A program made the position numbers and the translations under genes. This document shows, piece by piece, positions 8,656 through 16,928 of a stretch of DNA of 64,000 bases. Location: assembly GCA_001942045.1 (NCBI GenBank), contig MSTD01000010.1, forward strand, positions 80,826-144,825. The letters are read 5' to 3'. The stretch comes from Mycolicibacterium porcinum (GTDB lineage Bacteria; Actinomycetota; Actinomycetes; Mycobacteriales; Mycobacteriaceae). Under the pieces are notes generated by a model, which was given only the letters and a program-made list of their open reading frames with translations, made no database searches and was not told where the DNA came from. How positions within the stretch are numbered: position 1 is the stretch's first letter; the number at the start of each line of letters is the position of its first letter.

Positions 8656-9473
8656 CTGATCTTCCACTGGCCGGGCGGGTCGCCTACGTCACCGGGGCCG
8701 CACGCGGACAGGGTCGCTCGCACTGCGTACGGCTGGCCCGCGCCGGCGCCGACATCGTCGCGCTCGACGCCTGCGCACCCGTGGCCGAGCACAACGGGTA
8801 CACCGCCGCCACCGGCGAAGATCTCGCCGAGACCGTGGCGTTGGTCGAGGGCGAGGGCCGCAAGATCCTGGCCCGTGAGATCGACGTGCGGGACGCCGAG
8901 GGCCAGCAGCGGCTCGTCGCCGATGCGATCGAACAGTTCGGCCGGCTCGACATCGTCGTGGCCAACGCCGGCGTGCTCAATTGGGGCCGGCTGTGGGAGA
9001 TTCCGGCCCAGCAATGGCAGGACACCATCGACATCAATCTCACCGGGCTGTTCCACACCGTGCAGGCCGTGGTGCCGGCGATGATCGAAGCGGGCAACGG
9101 CGGCTCGATCATCACGATCAGTTCAGCGGCCGGGATCAAGGCGGTGCCCGGCTGTGCGCACTACTGCGCCACCAAATTCGGTGTCGTCGGGCTCACCAAC
9201 TCATTGGCGGTCGAGCTGGGCGAGTTCGGGATCCGGGTCAACTCGGTCCATCCCTATGGCACCGATACCCCGATGGGCAACGACGTGTCGATGTACAAAG
9301 TGCTGCAAGATCATCCGCACTACATCCACAGCTTCTCCCCCGGCGCGCTGCCGACGGATTCACTCATCGCACCGGACAACATCTCCGACATCGTGCTGTG
9401 GCTGGCCAGCGATGCGTCGGCACTGGTCACCGCCGCCCAGATCCCGGCAGATAAGGGGTATCTGAAGATCTGA
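8652..9473 (+). CDS. SDR family oxidoreductase, mycofactocin-coupled type
   Basis: 273 residues. The Rossmann motif is TGAARGQGR (about 14-22), NAG is in VVANAGVLNWG, and the catalytic pair is YCATK. The ~20-residue insertion after the second strand (ACAPVAEHNGYTAATGEDLAETV) is characteristic of the actinobacterial SDR subfamily that keeps its NAD bound and passes electrons to mycofactocin. The start at 8652 overlaps the monooxygenase stop (ATGA). Together they could oxidise an alcohol to a ketone (SDR) and then oxygenate it (monooxygenase); that order is inference. No mycofactocin biosynthesis gene is in the window. Confidence 0.85.
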   Translation: MTDLPLAGRVAYVTGAARGQGRSHCVRLARAGADIVALDACAPVAEHNGYTAATGEDLAETVALVEGEGRKILAREIDVRDAEGQQRLVADAIEQFGRLDIVVANAGVLNWGRLWEIPAQQWQDTIDINLTGLFHTVQAVVPAMIEAGNGGSIITISSAAGIKAVPGCAHYCATKFGVVGLTNSLAVELGEFGIRVNSVHPYGTDTPMGNDVSMYKVLQDHPHYIHSFSPGALPTDSLIAPDNISDIVLWLASDASALVTAAQIPADKGYLKI

Positions 9474-9488
9474 GCGGCGGCGCCGGCC

Positions 9489-10379
9489 CTACAGACGCGA
9501 GTGCTCGGAGATGTTGGTGTCGGTGGTGCGCAGCGGGCGGATCAGCGCATCCTGGCTGAACGAGGCGATGAGCTCGCCTTCCTCGGTGTGCACCGCGCCG
9601 CGCACATACGACATGCCCGAGCCGACCTGGGTGCTCTCGTGGCTGTAGAGCAGCCACCCGTCCCACCGGACCGGTTCGTGGAAGCTCACCGTGACGGTCA
9701 TCGGCGCGGTCGAGACGGTGAGATGCGCCTGGGCGGTACCGATGCCCTCATGTGCCCGCATGGTCGTCGAAATACCCAGGTGGCCCGTGAAATACGCGAC
9801 GAGTGCCTTCGCCAGATCGTCGCGGACCGGAACCGGGTCATAGCGCAGCCAGGCATACAGCTCGGGCGGACCGACCTCGTCGGGGCTGTTGACGTCGACG
9901 ACGTCGACCAGCCGCAACTCACGGCCGATCATCGGCATGTGGGAGACGTTCGCATCGGCCGGGCCGGCGACCTCGGGCCGCGGCAGATGATGACGGATCA
10001 CGTCGCCGGAGGGCACATCGGTGAACACCGTGATGGTGATGCAGCGCTTGCCGTTCTGCGATGCCGCGATCACGGCGGTGGCCGTGGAGCGCCCTTCACT
10101 GATCACATCGATGTCGAGCTCGACGGGTGGGCCCACCATGACGGCCCGGGCGAACACCGCGTGGACCGAGCGAACCGACTTGCCCGGAAAGCGTTTCGCC
10201 GCCGCGACGATGGCCGCACCGACGATCTGGGTGCCTTCCACCACCTGGCGCTCGTCGACCCCGGCGATGCCGGTCTGCACGGTGAAGCGGTTCTCCCCCG
10301 CGGGTTCGGCTTCGAACAGGTCGAGCAGCATCTGCAGAGTCCACTGCGTCGGCTCGGCCTCTTGAGGTTCGGCTGTCAT
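9489..10379 (-). CDS. Acyl-CoA thioesterase II-like (TesB-like, double hotdog)
   Basis: 296 residues with two hotdog-like halves: GENRFTVQTGIAG...VEGTQIVGAAIVAAAKRFPGKSVRSVHAVFARAV in the first half and RAHEGIGTAQAHLTVSTAPMTVTVSFHEP in the second. TesB enzymes hydrolyse acyl-CoA to acid and CoA. The ATG at 10379 is preferred because GAAAGGA lies about 8 bases upstream; an earlier ATG at 10400 would overlap the preceding gene's stop and lacks a ribosome site. The gene follows the luciferase-like oxidoreductase gene in the same direction, probably in one operon. Confidence 0.75.
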   Translation of the reverse strand: MTAEPQEAEPTQWTLQMLLDLFEAEPAGENRFTVQTGIAGVDERQVVEGTQIVGAAIVAAAKRFPGKSVRSVHAVFARAVMVGPPVELDIDVISEGRSTATAVIAASQNGKRCITITVFTDVPSGDVIRHHLPRPEVAGPADANVSHMPMIGRELRLVDVVDVNSPDEVGPPELYAWLRYDPVPVRDDLAKALVAYFTGHLGISTTMRAHEGIGTAQAHLTVSTAPMTVTVSFHEPVRWDGWLLYSHESTQVGSGMSYVRGAVHTEEGELIASFSQDALIRPLRTTDTNISEHSRL

Positions 10380-10392
10380 ACTCGTTTTCCTT

Positions 10393-11226
10393 TCACGCAT
10401 TGATCACGGTCTCGGCGAATTCCGAAATAGTTTGGGGCGCCGCGAAATCGGCGAACCACACGTAGAAGCGTTCGACGCCCTGGGCGGACAACCCGGCGAA
10501 GTGGGCGGTGAGTTCCGCGGCGTCGCCACACACCAATCCGTTGCCGAGGTGCCCGAACAAGCGCGTGCTGCGTTCGGTCACCGCCGTCCGGTCGGCGTCA
10601 CGCGCGACAAAGCCGACCATCTGCTGAAGGGAGGCGCGGGCCCGGCCCACCGTCGGCAACAATGCGGGCAGCCGGTCCAGCTGATGCGACGGAACGTTCC
10701 ACCAGTCGGCATGGGCGCGAACCAGTTCCATCATGAGTTTGCCGGTTCCGCCCAGTACCAACGGAATTGGATGGGCCGGGCGAGGAGTCTGTCCTCGTTC
10801 GTCCGCACCCCAGTACTGCTGCAGCAGCTGCAGGTTCTCACCGAGCCTGCGCACCCGCGCGGCCGCGTCACCGGTCTCGATGCCGAACCGCTCGAATTCC
10901 TGCGGCCAGGAACCCGAGCCCAGGCCGAGTTCGAACCTGCCACCGCTGGCCGCGGACAATGTCACCGCCTGCTTGGCCAGCACCGCCGGGTGCCGGAACG
11001 CGTCGCACAGCACCAGGTGCCCGATCCGCAGGCGCTCGGTGCGTGCCGCCACCCAGGTGGCGACAGTCATTGCCTCCCAGATGCTTTGGTGCGTCGCACC
11101 GGGCGCCTCCAAATGGTCGATGAACGCGATGCCGTCGAATCCACACGCTTCGGCCACCCGCGCCCGCTCGACGATGTCGTCGACGTCCAGCCGAACCTGG
11201 GGCAGGAACAGGAACCACTCACTCAT
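10393..11226 (-). CDS. LLM-class (luciferase-like) oxidoreductase, probably F420 dependent
   Basis: 277 residues of the bacterial luciferase-like TIM-barrel superfamily. Diagnostic segments are RARVAEACGFDGIAFIDHL, TERLRIGHLVLCDAFRHPAVLAKQAVTL and GRFELGLGSGSWPQEFERFGI. In mycobacteria most members use coenzyme F420 rather than FMN; the cofactor here is assumed from that. Its start faces the TetR gene across a 92-base divergent promoter region that includes the GGTAACGTCATT element, so joint control by that TetR is plausible. Confidence 0.8.
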   Translation of the reverse strand: MSEWFLFLPQVRLDVDDIVERARVAEACGFDGIAFIDHLEAPGATHQSIWEAMTVATWVAARTERLRIGHLVLCDAFRHPAVLAKQAVTLSAASGGRFELGLGSGSWPQEFERFGIETGDAAARVRRLGENLQLLQQYWGADERGQTPRPAHPIPLVLGGTGKLMMELVRAHADWWNVPSHQLDRLPALLPTVGRARASLQQMVGFVARDADRTAVTERSTRLFGHLGNGLVCGDAAELTAHFAGLSAQGVERFYVWFADFAAPQTISEFAETVINA

Positions 11227-11272
11227 CGGTCCAACACAGTAATCACAAGCCGCCTATTGCTTCTACAGAAAC

Positions 11273-11289
11273 GGTAACGTCATTCTCGC
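11273..11289. promoter_or_regulatory. Degenerate copy of the amidohydrolase operator, in the LLM/TetR divergent promoter
   Basis: GGTAACGTCATT (11273-11284) is identical for 12 bases to the palindrome upstream of the amidohydrolase gene (12020-12036), but here the right arm is degenerate (TTCTC instead of TTACC). The embedded TAACGT fits a mycobacterial TANNNT -10 box. Inferred binding site for the adjacent TetR. Confidence 0.45.
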
Positions 11290-11318
11290 AAGTGCAGCAT
11301 GACGGAGGTGATGGCGCA

Positions 11319-11957
11319 ATGGCTAGGCCGGCCGAACGAGCGTCCGGCGGCGCACGCGCCGAGGCGCAGGCCGACCGCGCCCGCCGGTTCATGAAATCCG
11401 CGCTCGCCATCCTGGGCGAAACCGGACGGACCGACTTCACCGTGTTGGAGGTCGTGGAACGCTCCAAGACCTCATTGAGGTCGTTCTACCAGCACTTTTC
11501 CACCAAAGACGAGTTGCTGCTGGCGCTCATCGACAAGATCATGGCCGAGTCGACGCAGCGGTGGCGATCCGATACCGACGGACTGTCCGGACCCGAGGCA
11601 CTGCGTGTACTCATCGAGCGCATCACCATTCCGGCCTCGTCGAGCACCCAGGACAGCATCAACCGTGGACTGACCTTCTACAACGACCATCTCGCCGAGT
11701 CCCTGCCCCGGGAGTACGCCCGGGTGCTGGCACCGTTGCACGAGCTCATCGGCGACATCCTCCGGCGTGGCGTCGGTTCGGGAGTCTTCCGGTCCGACAT
11801 CGACATCCAGAGCACCGCTGCCCTGATCATGCAGTCGGTGCTCGGCGCCATGCGCCTGCGCTCACTCGGCGTCGAACTCAACGGTGCGCCCATCGACGGC
11901 GAGCACATCTACGAGTTTTGCGTGCGCAGTCTGCTGGCCGCCGAATCTCGACCCTGA
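11319..11957 (+). CDS. TetR family transcriptional regulator
   Basis: 212 residues from the ATG at 11319, which is preceded by GGAGG with about 8-10 bases of spacing; an upstream GTG at 11292 would add nine residues but has no ribosome site. The helix-turn-helix is in FMKSALAILGETGRTDFTVLEVVE followed by RSKTSLRSFYQHFSTKDELL, a classical TetR DNA-binding domain. The C-terminal domain (ILRRGVGSGVFRSDIDIQSTAALIM) resembles the usual TetR ligand-binding bundle. It lies between the divergent LLM/thioesterase genes and the amidohydrolase/dehydrogenase genes and likely controls both (inference from the shared operator). Confidence 0.85.
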   Translation: MARPAERASGGARAEAQADRARRFMKSALAILGETGRTDFTVLEVVERSKTSLRSFYQHFSTKDELLLALIDKIMAESTQRWRSDTDGLSGPEALRVLIERITIPASSSTQDSINRGLTFYNDHLAESLPREYARVLAPLHELIGDILRRGVGSGVFRSDIDIQSTAALIMQSVLGAMRLRSLGVELNGAPIDGEHIYEFCVRSLLAAESRP

Positions 11958-12019
11958 CCTGCAATTTCCCTCAGTTTTGAGCGATCGCCCGAATGGGCTC
12001 GTCCGCGTCAACCATCGCG

Positions 12020-12036
12020 TGGTAACGTCATTACCA
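12020..12036. promoter_or_regulatory. Palindromic operator upstream of the amidohydrolase operon
   Basis: TGGTAA-CGTCA-TTACCA: perfect 6-base arms, 5-base spacer, 34 bases before the ATG at 12070. It overlaps TAACGT (12023-12028), a plausible -10 box. Twelve bases recur in the divergent promoter of the neighbouring TetR. Confidence 0.55.
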
Positions 12037-12069
12037 GTTTCGAAAACCAGACTCTTCCAGGAGGCGAAC

Positions 12070-13299
12070 ATGCCCTCACGCGAGCTTCCCTATCCGGTGT
12101 TCGACGCGGACAACCACTTCTATGAGCCCAAAGAAGCGCTCACCCAGTTCCTGCCCGACAACCGCAAAGGCGTCATCGACTACATCGATGTACACGGCCG
12201 CACCAAGATCGTGGTGCGTAACCAGATCAGCGACTACATCCCGAACCCCACGTTCGAGGTCGTCGCCCGACCGGGGGCCCAGGAGGAGTACTTCCGGCAC
12301 GGCAGCGGAGGCAAGAGCTACCGCGAAGTGATGGGCAAGCCGATGAAGGCGATCCCGGCATTCCGCAATCCTGCAGCGCGCCTTGAGGTTCTGGACAGCC
12401 TGGGCCTCGACTACACGATCATGTTCCCGACGCTGGCCAGCCTGGTCGAGGAGCGACTCAAGGACGATCCGGATCTGATCCTCGACATCATCCATGCCCT
12501 CAACGAATGGATGTACGAGACGTGGCAGTTCAACTACGCCGACCGCATCTTCTCCACCCCGGTCATCAATCTCGGCGTCGTCGACCGCGCACTCGAAGAA
12601 CTTGAGTGGTGTCTGGAGCGCGGCGCGAAGACGGTGTTGGTCCGCCCGGCGCCGGTGCCGGGCTACCGCGGCACCCGGTCGCTGGGCTTCGCCGAGTTCG
12701 ACCCGTTCTGGGACGCCTGCGTGAAAGCCGGTATCCCGGTATGCATGCACGCCTCCGACAGCGGCTACGCGCAGTACCTCAACGACTGGGAACCGGCCGA
12801 CGAGTTCCTGCCGTTCAAGCCGACAGCGTTCCGGATGGTCGCGATGGGCAAGCGGCCGATCGAGGACACCATGGCCGCGCTGGTCTGTCATGGTGCGCTG
12901 ACCCGCAATCCGGATCTGCGGATCCTGTCGGTCGAGAACGGTGCCTCGTGGGTGCCGTACCTGTTCTACCAATTCAAGGACGTCTACTCGAAGATGCCGC
13001 AGGAGTTCCCCGAAGATCCGATCGAGGCGTTCAAGCGCGGCGTGTACGTCGCCCCGTTCTGGGAGGACGACTTCAAGAAGATGGCCGACCTCTGCGGCGT
13101 CGACCGCATCATCTTCGGATCCGACTGGCCGCACCCGGAGGGGTTGGCCGATCCGATCAAACTGGTCGACGACCTCGAGGCCCACGGCCTTGACGAGGAC
13201 GGTGTCCGAAAGGTCATGGGCGGCAACCTGGTCGACCTCTTCAAGGTCGAGAACAAGAAGGTTTACCGGCCCGATGTCCCGGCACTCGTCCTGAACTGA
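12070..13299 (+). CDS. Amidohydrolase family protein (amidohydrolase_2 type)
   Basis: 409 residues starting at ATG 12070 with a strong AGGAGG seven bases upstream. The metal-site region near the N-terminus is DADNHFYEP; further segments are MHASDSGYAQYLNDW in the middle and FGSDWPHPEG near the C-terminus, where the Asp is the conserved catalytic acid. Amidohydrolase_2 proteins include decarboxylases and hydrolases of aromatic or cyclic acids (ACMSD-like). Many actinobacterial members of this type sit beside acyl-CoA dehydrogenases, as here, but their substrates are generally unknown. It heads a three-gene operon under the palindrome at 12020. Confidence 0.8.
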   Translation: MPSRELPYPVFDADNHFYEPKEALTQFLPDNRKGVIDYIDVHGRTKIVVRNQISDYIPNPTFEVVARPGAQEEYFRHGSGGKSYREVMGKPMKAIPAFRNPAARLEVLDSLGLDYTIMFPTLASLVEERLKDDPDLILDIIHALNEWMYETWQFNYADRIFSTPVINLGVVDRALEELEWCLERGAKTVLVRPAPVPGYRGTRSLGFAEFDPFWDACVKAGIPVCMHASDSGYAQYLNDWEPADEFLPFKPTAFRMVAMGKRPIEDTMAALVCHGALTRNPDLRILSVENGASWVPYLFYQFKDVYSKMPQEFPEDPIEAFKRGVYVAPFWEDDFKKMADLCGVDRIIFGSDWPHPEGLADPIKLVDDLEAHGLDEDGVRKVMGGNLVDLFKVENKKVYRPDVPALVLN

Positions 13300-13337
13300 T
13301 CTAGTCCTCCTCACACACAAGAAGCTGGGCCGACTCC

Positions 13338-14498
13338 ATGACCGATGTGGCAAATCCCGAACAGATGCTGTTCGCCTCCACCGCACAGGCCTTCCTGGAA
13401 AAAGAAGTGCCGCTGACCCGGGTGCGTCAGCTGCACGCCGAGGGCAACTCATTCGACCCTCAATGGTGGGGCCGGGCGGCGGAATTGGGGTGGGCCAGCC
13501 TTCTGGTGTCCGAGGAACTGGGTGGCGGCAGCACGTCGGGCGATGGCGTCACCGACCTGGCCCTGCTCGCCGAGCAGGCCGGGCGCACGGTGGCGCCGGG
13601 TCCACTGCATCCGGTCAGCATCGTGCTGGCCGGACTGGTCGAAGCACCCACCGGCCACGAGGAACTCATCGAGGCCCTGGTGTCCGGCCAGACCATCGCG
13701 TCCTGGGCGGCCTATGAGCCGAGCCGGCCGTTCGGAGCCCTGCAGTCGGCCACCGGTGTCGGCACCACTGCCACCCGCACCGGCTCGGGATACCGGATCG
13801 ACGGCGTGAAGGACCGGGTCGAAGCCGGCGAGCAGAGCGGTGCGGTGCTCGTGGTGGCCGTCTGCGACGGTGAGATCAGACAGTTCGTGGTGCCCACCGA
13901 CGCCGCCGGGGTGACGGTCATCCCGCAGAACTCGGTGGACCTGGTCAAGCGTTACGCCCGAGTGCGATTCGACGGGGTCGAGGTCGGTGAATCCGCCGCG
14001 GTGGGGTCCGCCGCGCAGACACCGGCCATCATCGAACGCCAGCGCCAGGTGGCCCTGTTGTTGCAGTGCGCCGAGATCGTCGGAATCCTCGACACGGTTC
14101 TGACGATGACCAACCAGTGGCTTACCGACCGGCACAGTTTCGGCCGCCCGTTGGCGTCCTACCAGGCCCTCAAGCATCGCGCCGCGGACATGAAGATGTG
14201 GTTCGAGGCGGTGCGGGCCACCACCGCAGGGGCCGTCGCCGCGGTGTCCGAACGTTCACCGGACGCGCCGAAGCTCGTCAGCGTCGCGAAAGCCTATGTG
14301 GCCGAACGCGCTCCCGTGATGTTGCAGGATTGCGTGCAGTTGCACGGCGGCATCGGCGTGACCTGGGAGCACGACCTGCATCTGTACCTGCGCAGGGTCG
14401 CGCTGTACCGGGCGCTCTACGGCTCACCCGAAGACCACCATCGCGCGGTGTACGCACTGAGCCGCAAGACCCACGCAGCCAAGGAGATCGGGGCATGA
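13338..14498 (+). CDS. Acyl-CoA dehydrogenase family protein
   Basis: 386 residues. The acyl-CoA dehydrogenase fold is recognisable from the N-terminal helical domain (WWGRAAELGWASLLVSEELGG), the mid beta domain, and the C-terminal FAD-contact segment QLHGGIGVTWEHDLHLYLRR. This last form is typical of actinobacterial FadE proteins that pair with a second FadE encoded next door. It uses FAD to desaturate an acyl-CoA. It overlaps the second dehydrogenase gene by four bases (ATGA), so a hetero-oligomer is likely. The substrate is unknown. Confidence 0.83.
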   Translation: MTDVANPEQMLFASTAQAFLEKEVPLTRVRQLHAEGNSFDPQWWGRAAELGWASLLVSEELGGGSTSGDGVTDLALLAEQAGRTVAPGPLHPVSIVLAGLVEAPTGHEELIEALVSGQTIASWAAYEPSRPFGALQSATGVGTTATRTGSGYRIDGVKDRVEAGEQSGAVLVVAVCDGEIRQFVVPTDAAGVTVIPQNSVDLVKRYARVRFDGVEVGESAAVGSAAQTPAIIERQRQVALLLQCAEIVGILDTVLTMTNQWLTDRHSFGRPLASYQALKHRAADMKMWFEAVRATTAGAVAAVSERSPDAPKLVSVAKAYVAERAPVMLQDCVQLHGGIGVTWEHDLHLYLRRVALYRALYGSPEDHHRAVYALSRKTHAAKEIGA

Positions 14499-15760
14499 CC
14501 GACACCGTGAGCACCACCGCGACCACCGAGTCAGTCGAAGAGTTCGCCCTGCGCGCCCGGGCTTGGCTGGCCGCCAACATGCCGCGGATCGATCCGGAGA
14601 ATCCCCCGTGCTCGGTGCGCGCCGAAGCCGAATCCTGGGAGCGCGCAAAGGAACTGCAGAAGCGACTCTACGAAGGCGGGTTCGCCGGCATCTGCTTCCC
14701 TCGCGAGTACGGCGGCCTAGGCCTCGACTACGCATACCAGAAAGCGTTCAACGACGAGTGCGTCGCCTACGAGATGCCGTTGATCCTCAACACCCCGTCG
14801 TTCACCATCTGCGGCGCGACGATTCTCGACATGGGCAGCGAGGAACAGAAGCGCGAACGCATCTCGGCCGCGATCCGCGGCGACGAGGTGCTCTGCCAGT
14901 TGCTGTCCGAGCCCAGCGGCGGTTCGGATCTGGCCGGGGTGATCACCCGCGCCGAGCGCAAGGGCGACACCTGGATCATCAACGGCGCCAAGACCTGGAG
15001 CACCAGTGCGTTCGCCGCCGACTACGGGTTGATGCTGGCCCGCACCGACTGGACCGTGCCCAAACACGAGGGCCTGACCATGTTCCTGGTGCCGCTGAAC
15101 GCACCGGGTATCACGATGCGCCGCATCACCGAGGTCAACGGCAACGAGGAGTTCTGCGAGGAGTTCTTCGACAACCTGGAGCTTCCCACGGACGCCGTCG
15201 TCGGCGAGGTCAACGACGGTTGGACGGTCGCCTCCCGCCAGCTACATCACGAACGTCGCGCTGTCGGTGGCGGATCCGAGTTCGCCAGCGGCACCGGGGC
15301 CGAGAACGCCAACGAGATGCCGCCGGACCACATCGGGCTGGCCGAGGCCACCGGCCAAGGCGACGACGCGCGCGTGCAGGACCTGGCCGGCCGCGCCCTG
15401 GTGCGCCGCATCGTCAAGAAGCAGCTCATCGACCACGTCGGCAAGGCGATCGGAAACGGTTCGCTGCCACCGAATGCGGGCACCTTGATCCGGCTGTTCC
15501 ACGCCGAAACCACCGAACTCGAAGTGGACACCGCGCTGGCCATCGCGGGTACGGCCGGTGTGATCGACGAGGGCACCGAGGACGTCCCCGGACTCCTCGA
15601 CATCGGTGTGCGGTACCTGTCCCGCCAGACCGGGTCGTTGGGCGGCGGCAGCTCGGAGATGGCGCGCAATGTGATCGGCGAGCGGATCCTGGGCTTCCCC
15701 CGCGAACACGCGGCCGACCGTGGCGTGCCGTTCAATCAGGTCAAGCGCAACAAGAGCTGA
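14495..15760 (+). CDS. Acyl-CoA dehydrogenase family protein
   Basis: 421 residues. FAD/acyl-binding segments include LSEPSGGSDLAG and WIINGAKTWSTSAFAADYGLMLAR. The C-terminus has GSLGGGSSEMARNVIGERILGFPRE, where a Ser-Glu replaces the YEGT catalytic motif of short/medium-chain enzymes. Such GGxxEM/I forms occur in long FadE subunits of heteromeric dehydrogenases acting on ring or steroid-derived CoA thioesters. The start (14495) is coupled to the previous FadE by ATGA. With the amidohydrolase and the TesB/LLM genes it suggests a route for a cyclic or branched acid (inference). Confidence 0.83.
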   Translation: MTDTVSTTATTESVEEFALRARAWLAANMPRIDPENPPCSVRAEAESWERAKELQKRLYEGGFAGICFPREYGGLGLDYAYQKAFNDECVAYEMPLILNTPSFTICGATILDMGSEEQKRERISAAIRGDEVLCQLLSEPSGGSDLAGVITRAERKGDTWIINGAKTWSTSAFAADYGLMLARTDWTVPKHEGLTMFLVPLNAPGITMRRITEVNGNEEFCEEFFDNLELPTDAVVGEVNDGWTVASRQLHHERRAVGGGSEFASGTGAENANEMPPDHIGLAEATGQGDDARVQDLAGRALVRRIVKKQLIDHVGKAIGNGSLPPNAGTLIRLFHAETTELEVDTALAIAGTAGVIDEGTEDVPGLLDIGVRYLSRQTGSLGGGSSEMARNVIGERILGFPREHAADRGVPFNQVKRNKS

Positions 15761-15774
15761 CCGCCGTTCGACGG

Positions 15775-16791
15775 TCAGAACAACGTCGGCTGCACGACCG
15801 CCGGTTCCGCCGCGGTCTCCGGAGCCGCCACCGGCACCATCCGCGCCTGACGTGCCAGCCCATGCCGGGCCACCAACGGCGCGACGCGCGCCCGCAACAT
15901 GTCGCGGTAGTCGGCAGGCAGGTACGCACCGCGTCGATACAGCCGCTGGTAGTCGCCGACCAGGCCGGGATGCGTACGCCCCAGCCAATCCATGAACCAG
16001 CCGCGGGTGGAACCGCGCAGATGCAGACCGAATACCGTCACCCCGCTCGCACCGGCCGCCGCGATCCGGCCGAGCAACGTGTCGAGGTGCTCGACGGAAT
16101 CGGTCAGATGCGGCAGCACCGGGGCAACCATGACATGGCACTCCAGGCCCGCCTCGCGGATCGCCGAGATGAGACCGAGGCGCGCTTGCGGCGACGGCGT
16201 CCCCGGTTCGACCTCGCGGTGCAGATCGTCGTCGCCGACCGCCAGTGACACCGCGACACTGACCGGCACCCGGTCGGATGCGTCGGCGATCAGCCCGAGA
16301 TCGCGGCGCAGCAACGTGCCCTTGGTGAGGATCGAAAACGGCGTGCCGGAGCCCGCCAACGCCTCGATGATTCCGGGCATCAGCGCATACCGTCCCTCGG
16401 CCCGCTGATAGGGATCGGTGTTGGTGCCCAGCGCGACGGTTTCCCGGGTCCAGGACGGCCGACGCAGCTCCCGGCGCAGCACGTCGGCGACGTTGGTCTT
16501 CACCACCACCTGCGTGTCGAAGTCCGACCCGCAATCCAGATCGAGGTACTCGTGGGTGGGCCGGGCGAAGCAATAGCGGCAGGCGTGACTGCAGCCGCGA
16601 TAACCGTTGACCGTGAAGCGGAACGGCAGTGCGGACGCCGCCGGCACCTTGTTGAGGGCCGATTTGCACAGCACCTCGTGGAAGGTCATCCCCTCGAACT
16701 GCGGCGAGCGGACGCTGCGCACGAAACCGACCCGCTGCAGACCGGGCAATGCACCGTCGTCGACCCCAACGGCCTGTCCATCCCAGCGCAC
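15775..16791 (-). CDS. Radical SAM protein, spore-photoproduct-lyase-like (Rv2578c homologue)
   Basis: The radical SAM cysteine motif is CSHACRYC in GYRGCSHACRYCFARPTHEY, binding a [4Fe-4S] cluster that cleaves S-adenosylmethionine. The Rv2578c-type N-terminus (RWDGQAV, DDGALPGLQRVGFVRSVRSPQFEGMTFHEVLCKSALNKVP) is present. I choose the GTG at 16791 (338 residues), because a good promoter (TTGACA 16821-16826, TTCGAT 16798-16803) would begin transcription exactly there. The ATG at 16806 lies inside a LexA box and would add five residues. SPL-like relatives repair DNA photolesions; an SOS-controlled repair role is inferred. Substrate unproven. Confidence 0.82.
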   Translation of the reverse strand: MRWDGQAVGVDDGALPGLQRVGFVRSVRSPQFEGMTFHEVLCKSALNKVPAASALPFRFTVNGYRGCSHACRYCFARPTHEYLDLDCGSDFDTQVVVKTNVADVLRRELRRPSWTRETVALGTNTDPYQRAEGRYALMPGIIEALAGSGTPFSILTKGTLLRRDLGLIADASDRVPVSVAVSLAVGDDDLHREVEPGTPSPQARLGLISAIREAGLECHVMVAPVLPHLTDSVEHLDTLLGRIAAAGASGVTVFGLHLRGSTRGWFMDWLGRTHPGLVGDYQRLYRRGAYLPADYRDMLRARVAPLVARHGLARQARMVPVAAPETAAEPAVVQPTLF

Positions 16792-16797
16792 CCCCTC

Positions 16798-16826
16798 ATC
16801 GAACATTTGTTCTATGGTGATGTCAA
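16798..16826 (-). promoter_or_regulatory. Predicted promoter of the radical SAM gene, leaderless
   Basis: On the minus strand TTGACA (16826-16821) is followed after 17 bases by TTCGAT (16803-16798), and six bases later by the GTG at 16791. This spacing predicts transcription starting at or next to the start codon. The SOS box lies between and over these elements. Confidence 0.5.
16799..16814. promoter_or_regulatory. LexA SOS box
   Basis: TCGAACATTTGTTCTA matches the mycobacterial SOS consensus TCGAAC-N4-GTTCGA at 10 of 12 defined positions. It overlaps the predicted -10 box of the radical SAM gene, the placement expected for LexA repression. The M. tuberculosis homologue Rv2578c is, to my knowledge, in the DNA-damage regulon. 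Confidence 0.75.
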
Positions 16827-16928
16827 GGTAATTCCACCCGTGTCGAGGTTCCGATCCGGCTCAGGAACACAGACCGGTCCGGGCGGGTTCGTAGCAGTGA
16901 GACGACTCACGATTGGACCTGCGCCAGA

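Noticed and set aside
12076..13452. Long open frame antisense to the amidohydrolase gene
   Set aside because: Composition is low-complexity Arg/Val/Leu-rich, and the sense gene has clear metal-site motifs and a strong ribosome site.
16792..16806. ATG at 16806 as start of the radical SAM gene
   Set aside because: It lies inside the LexA box and upstream of the predicted transcription start, and the Rv2578c-type N-terminus begins at RWDGQAV.
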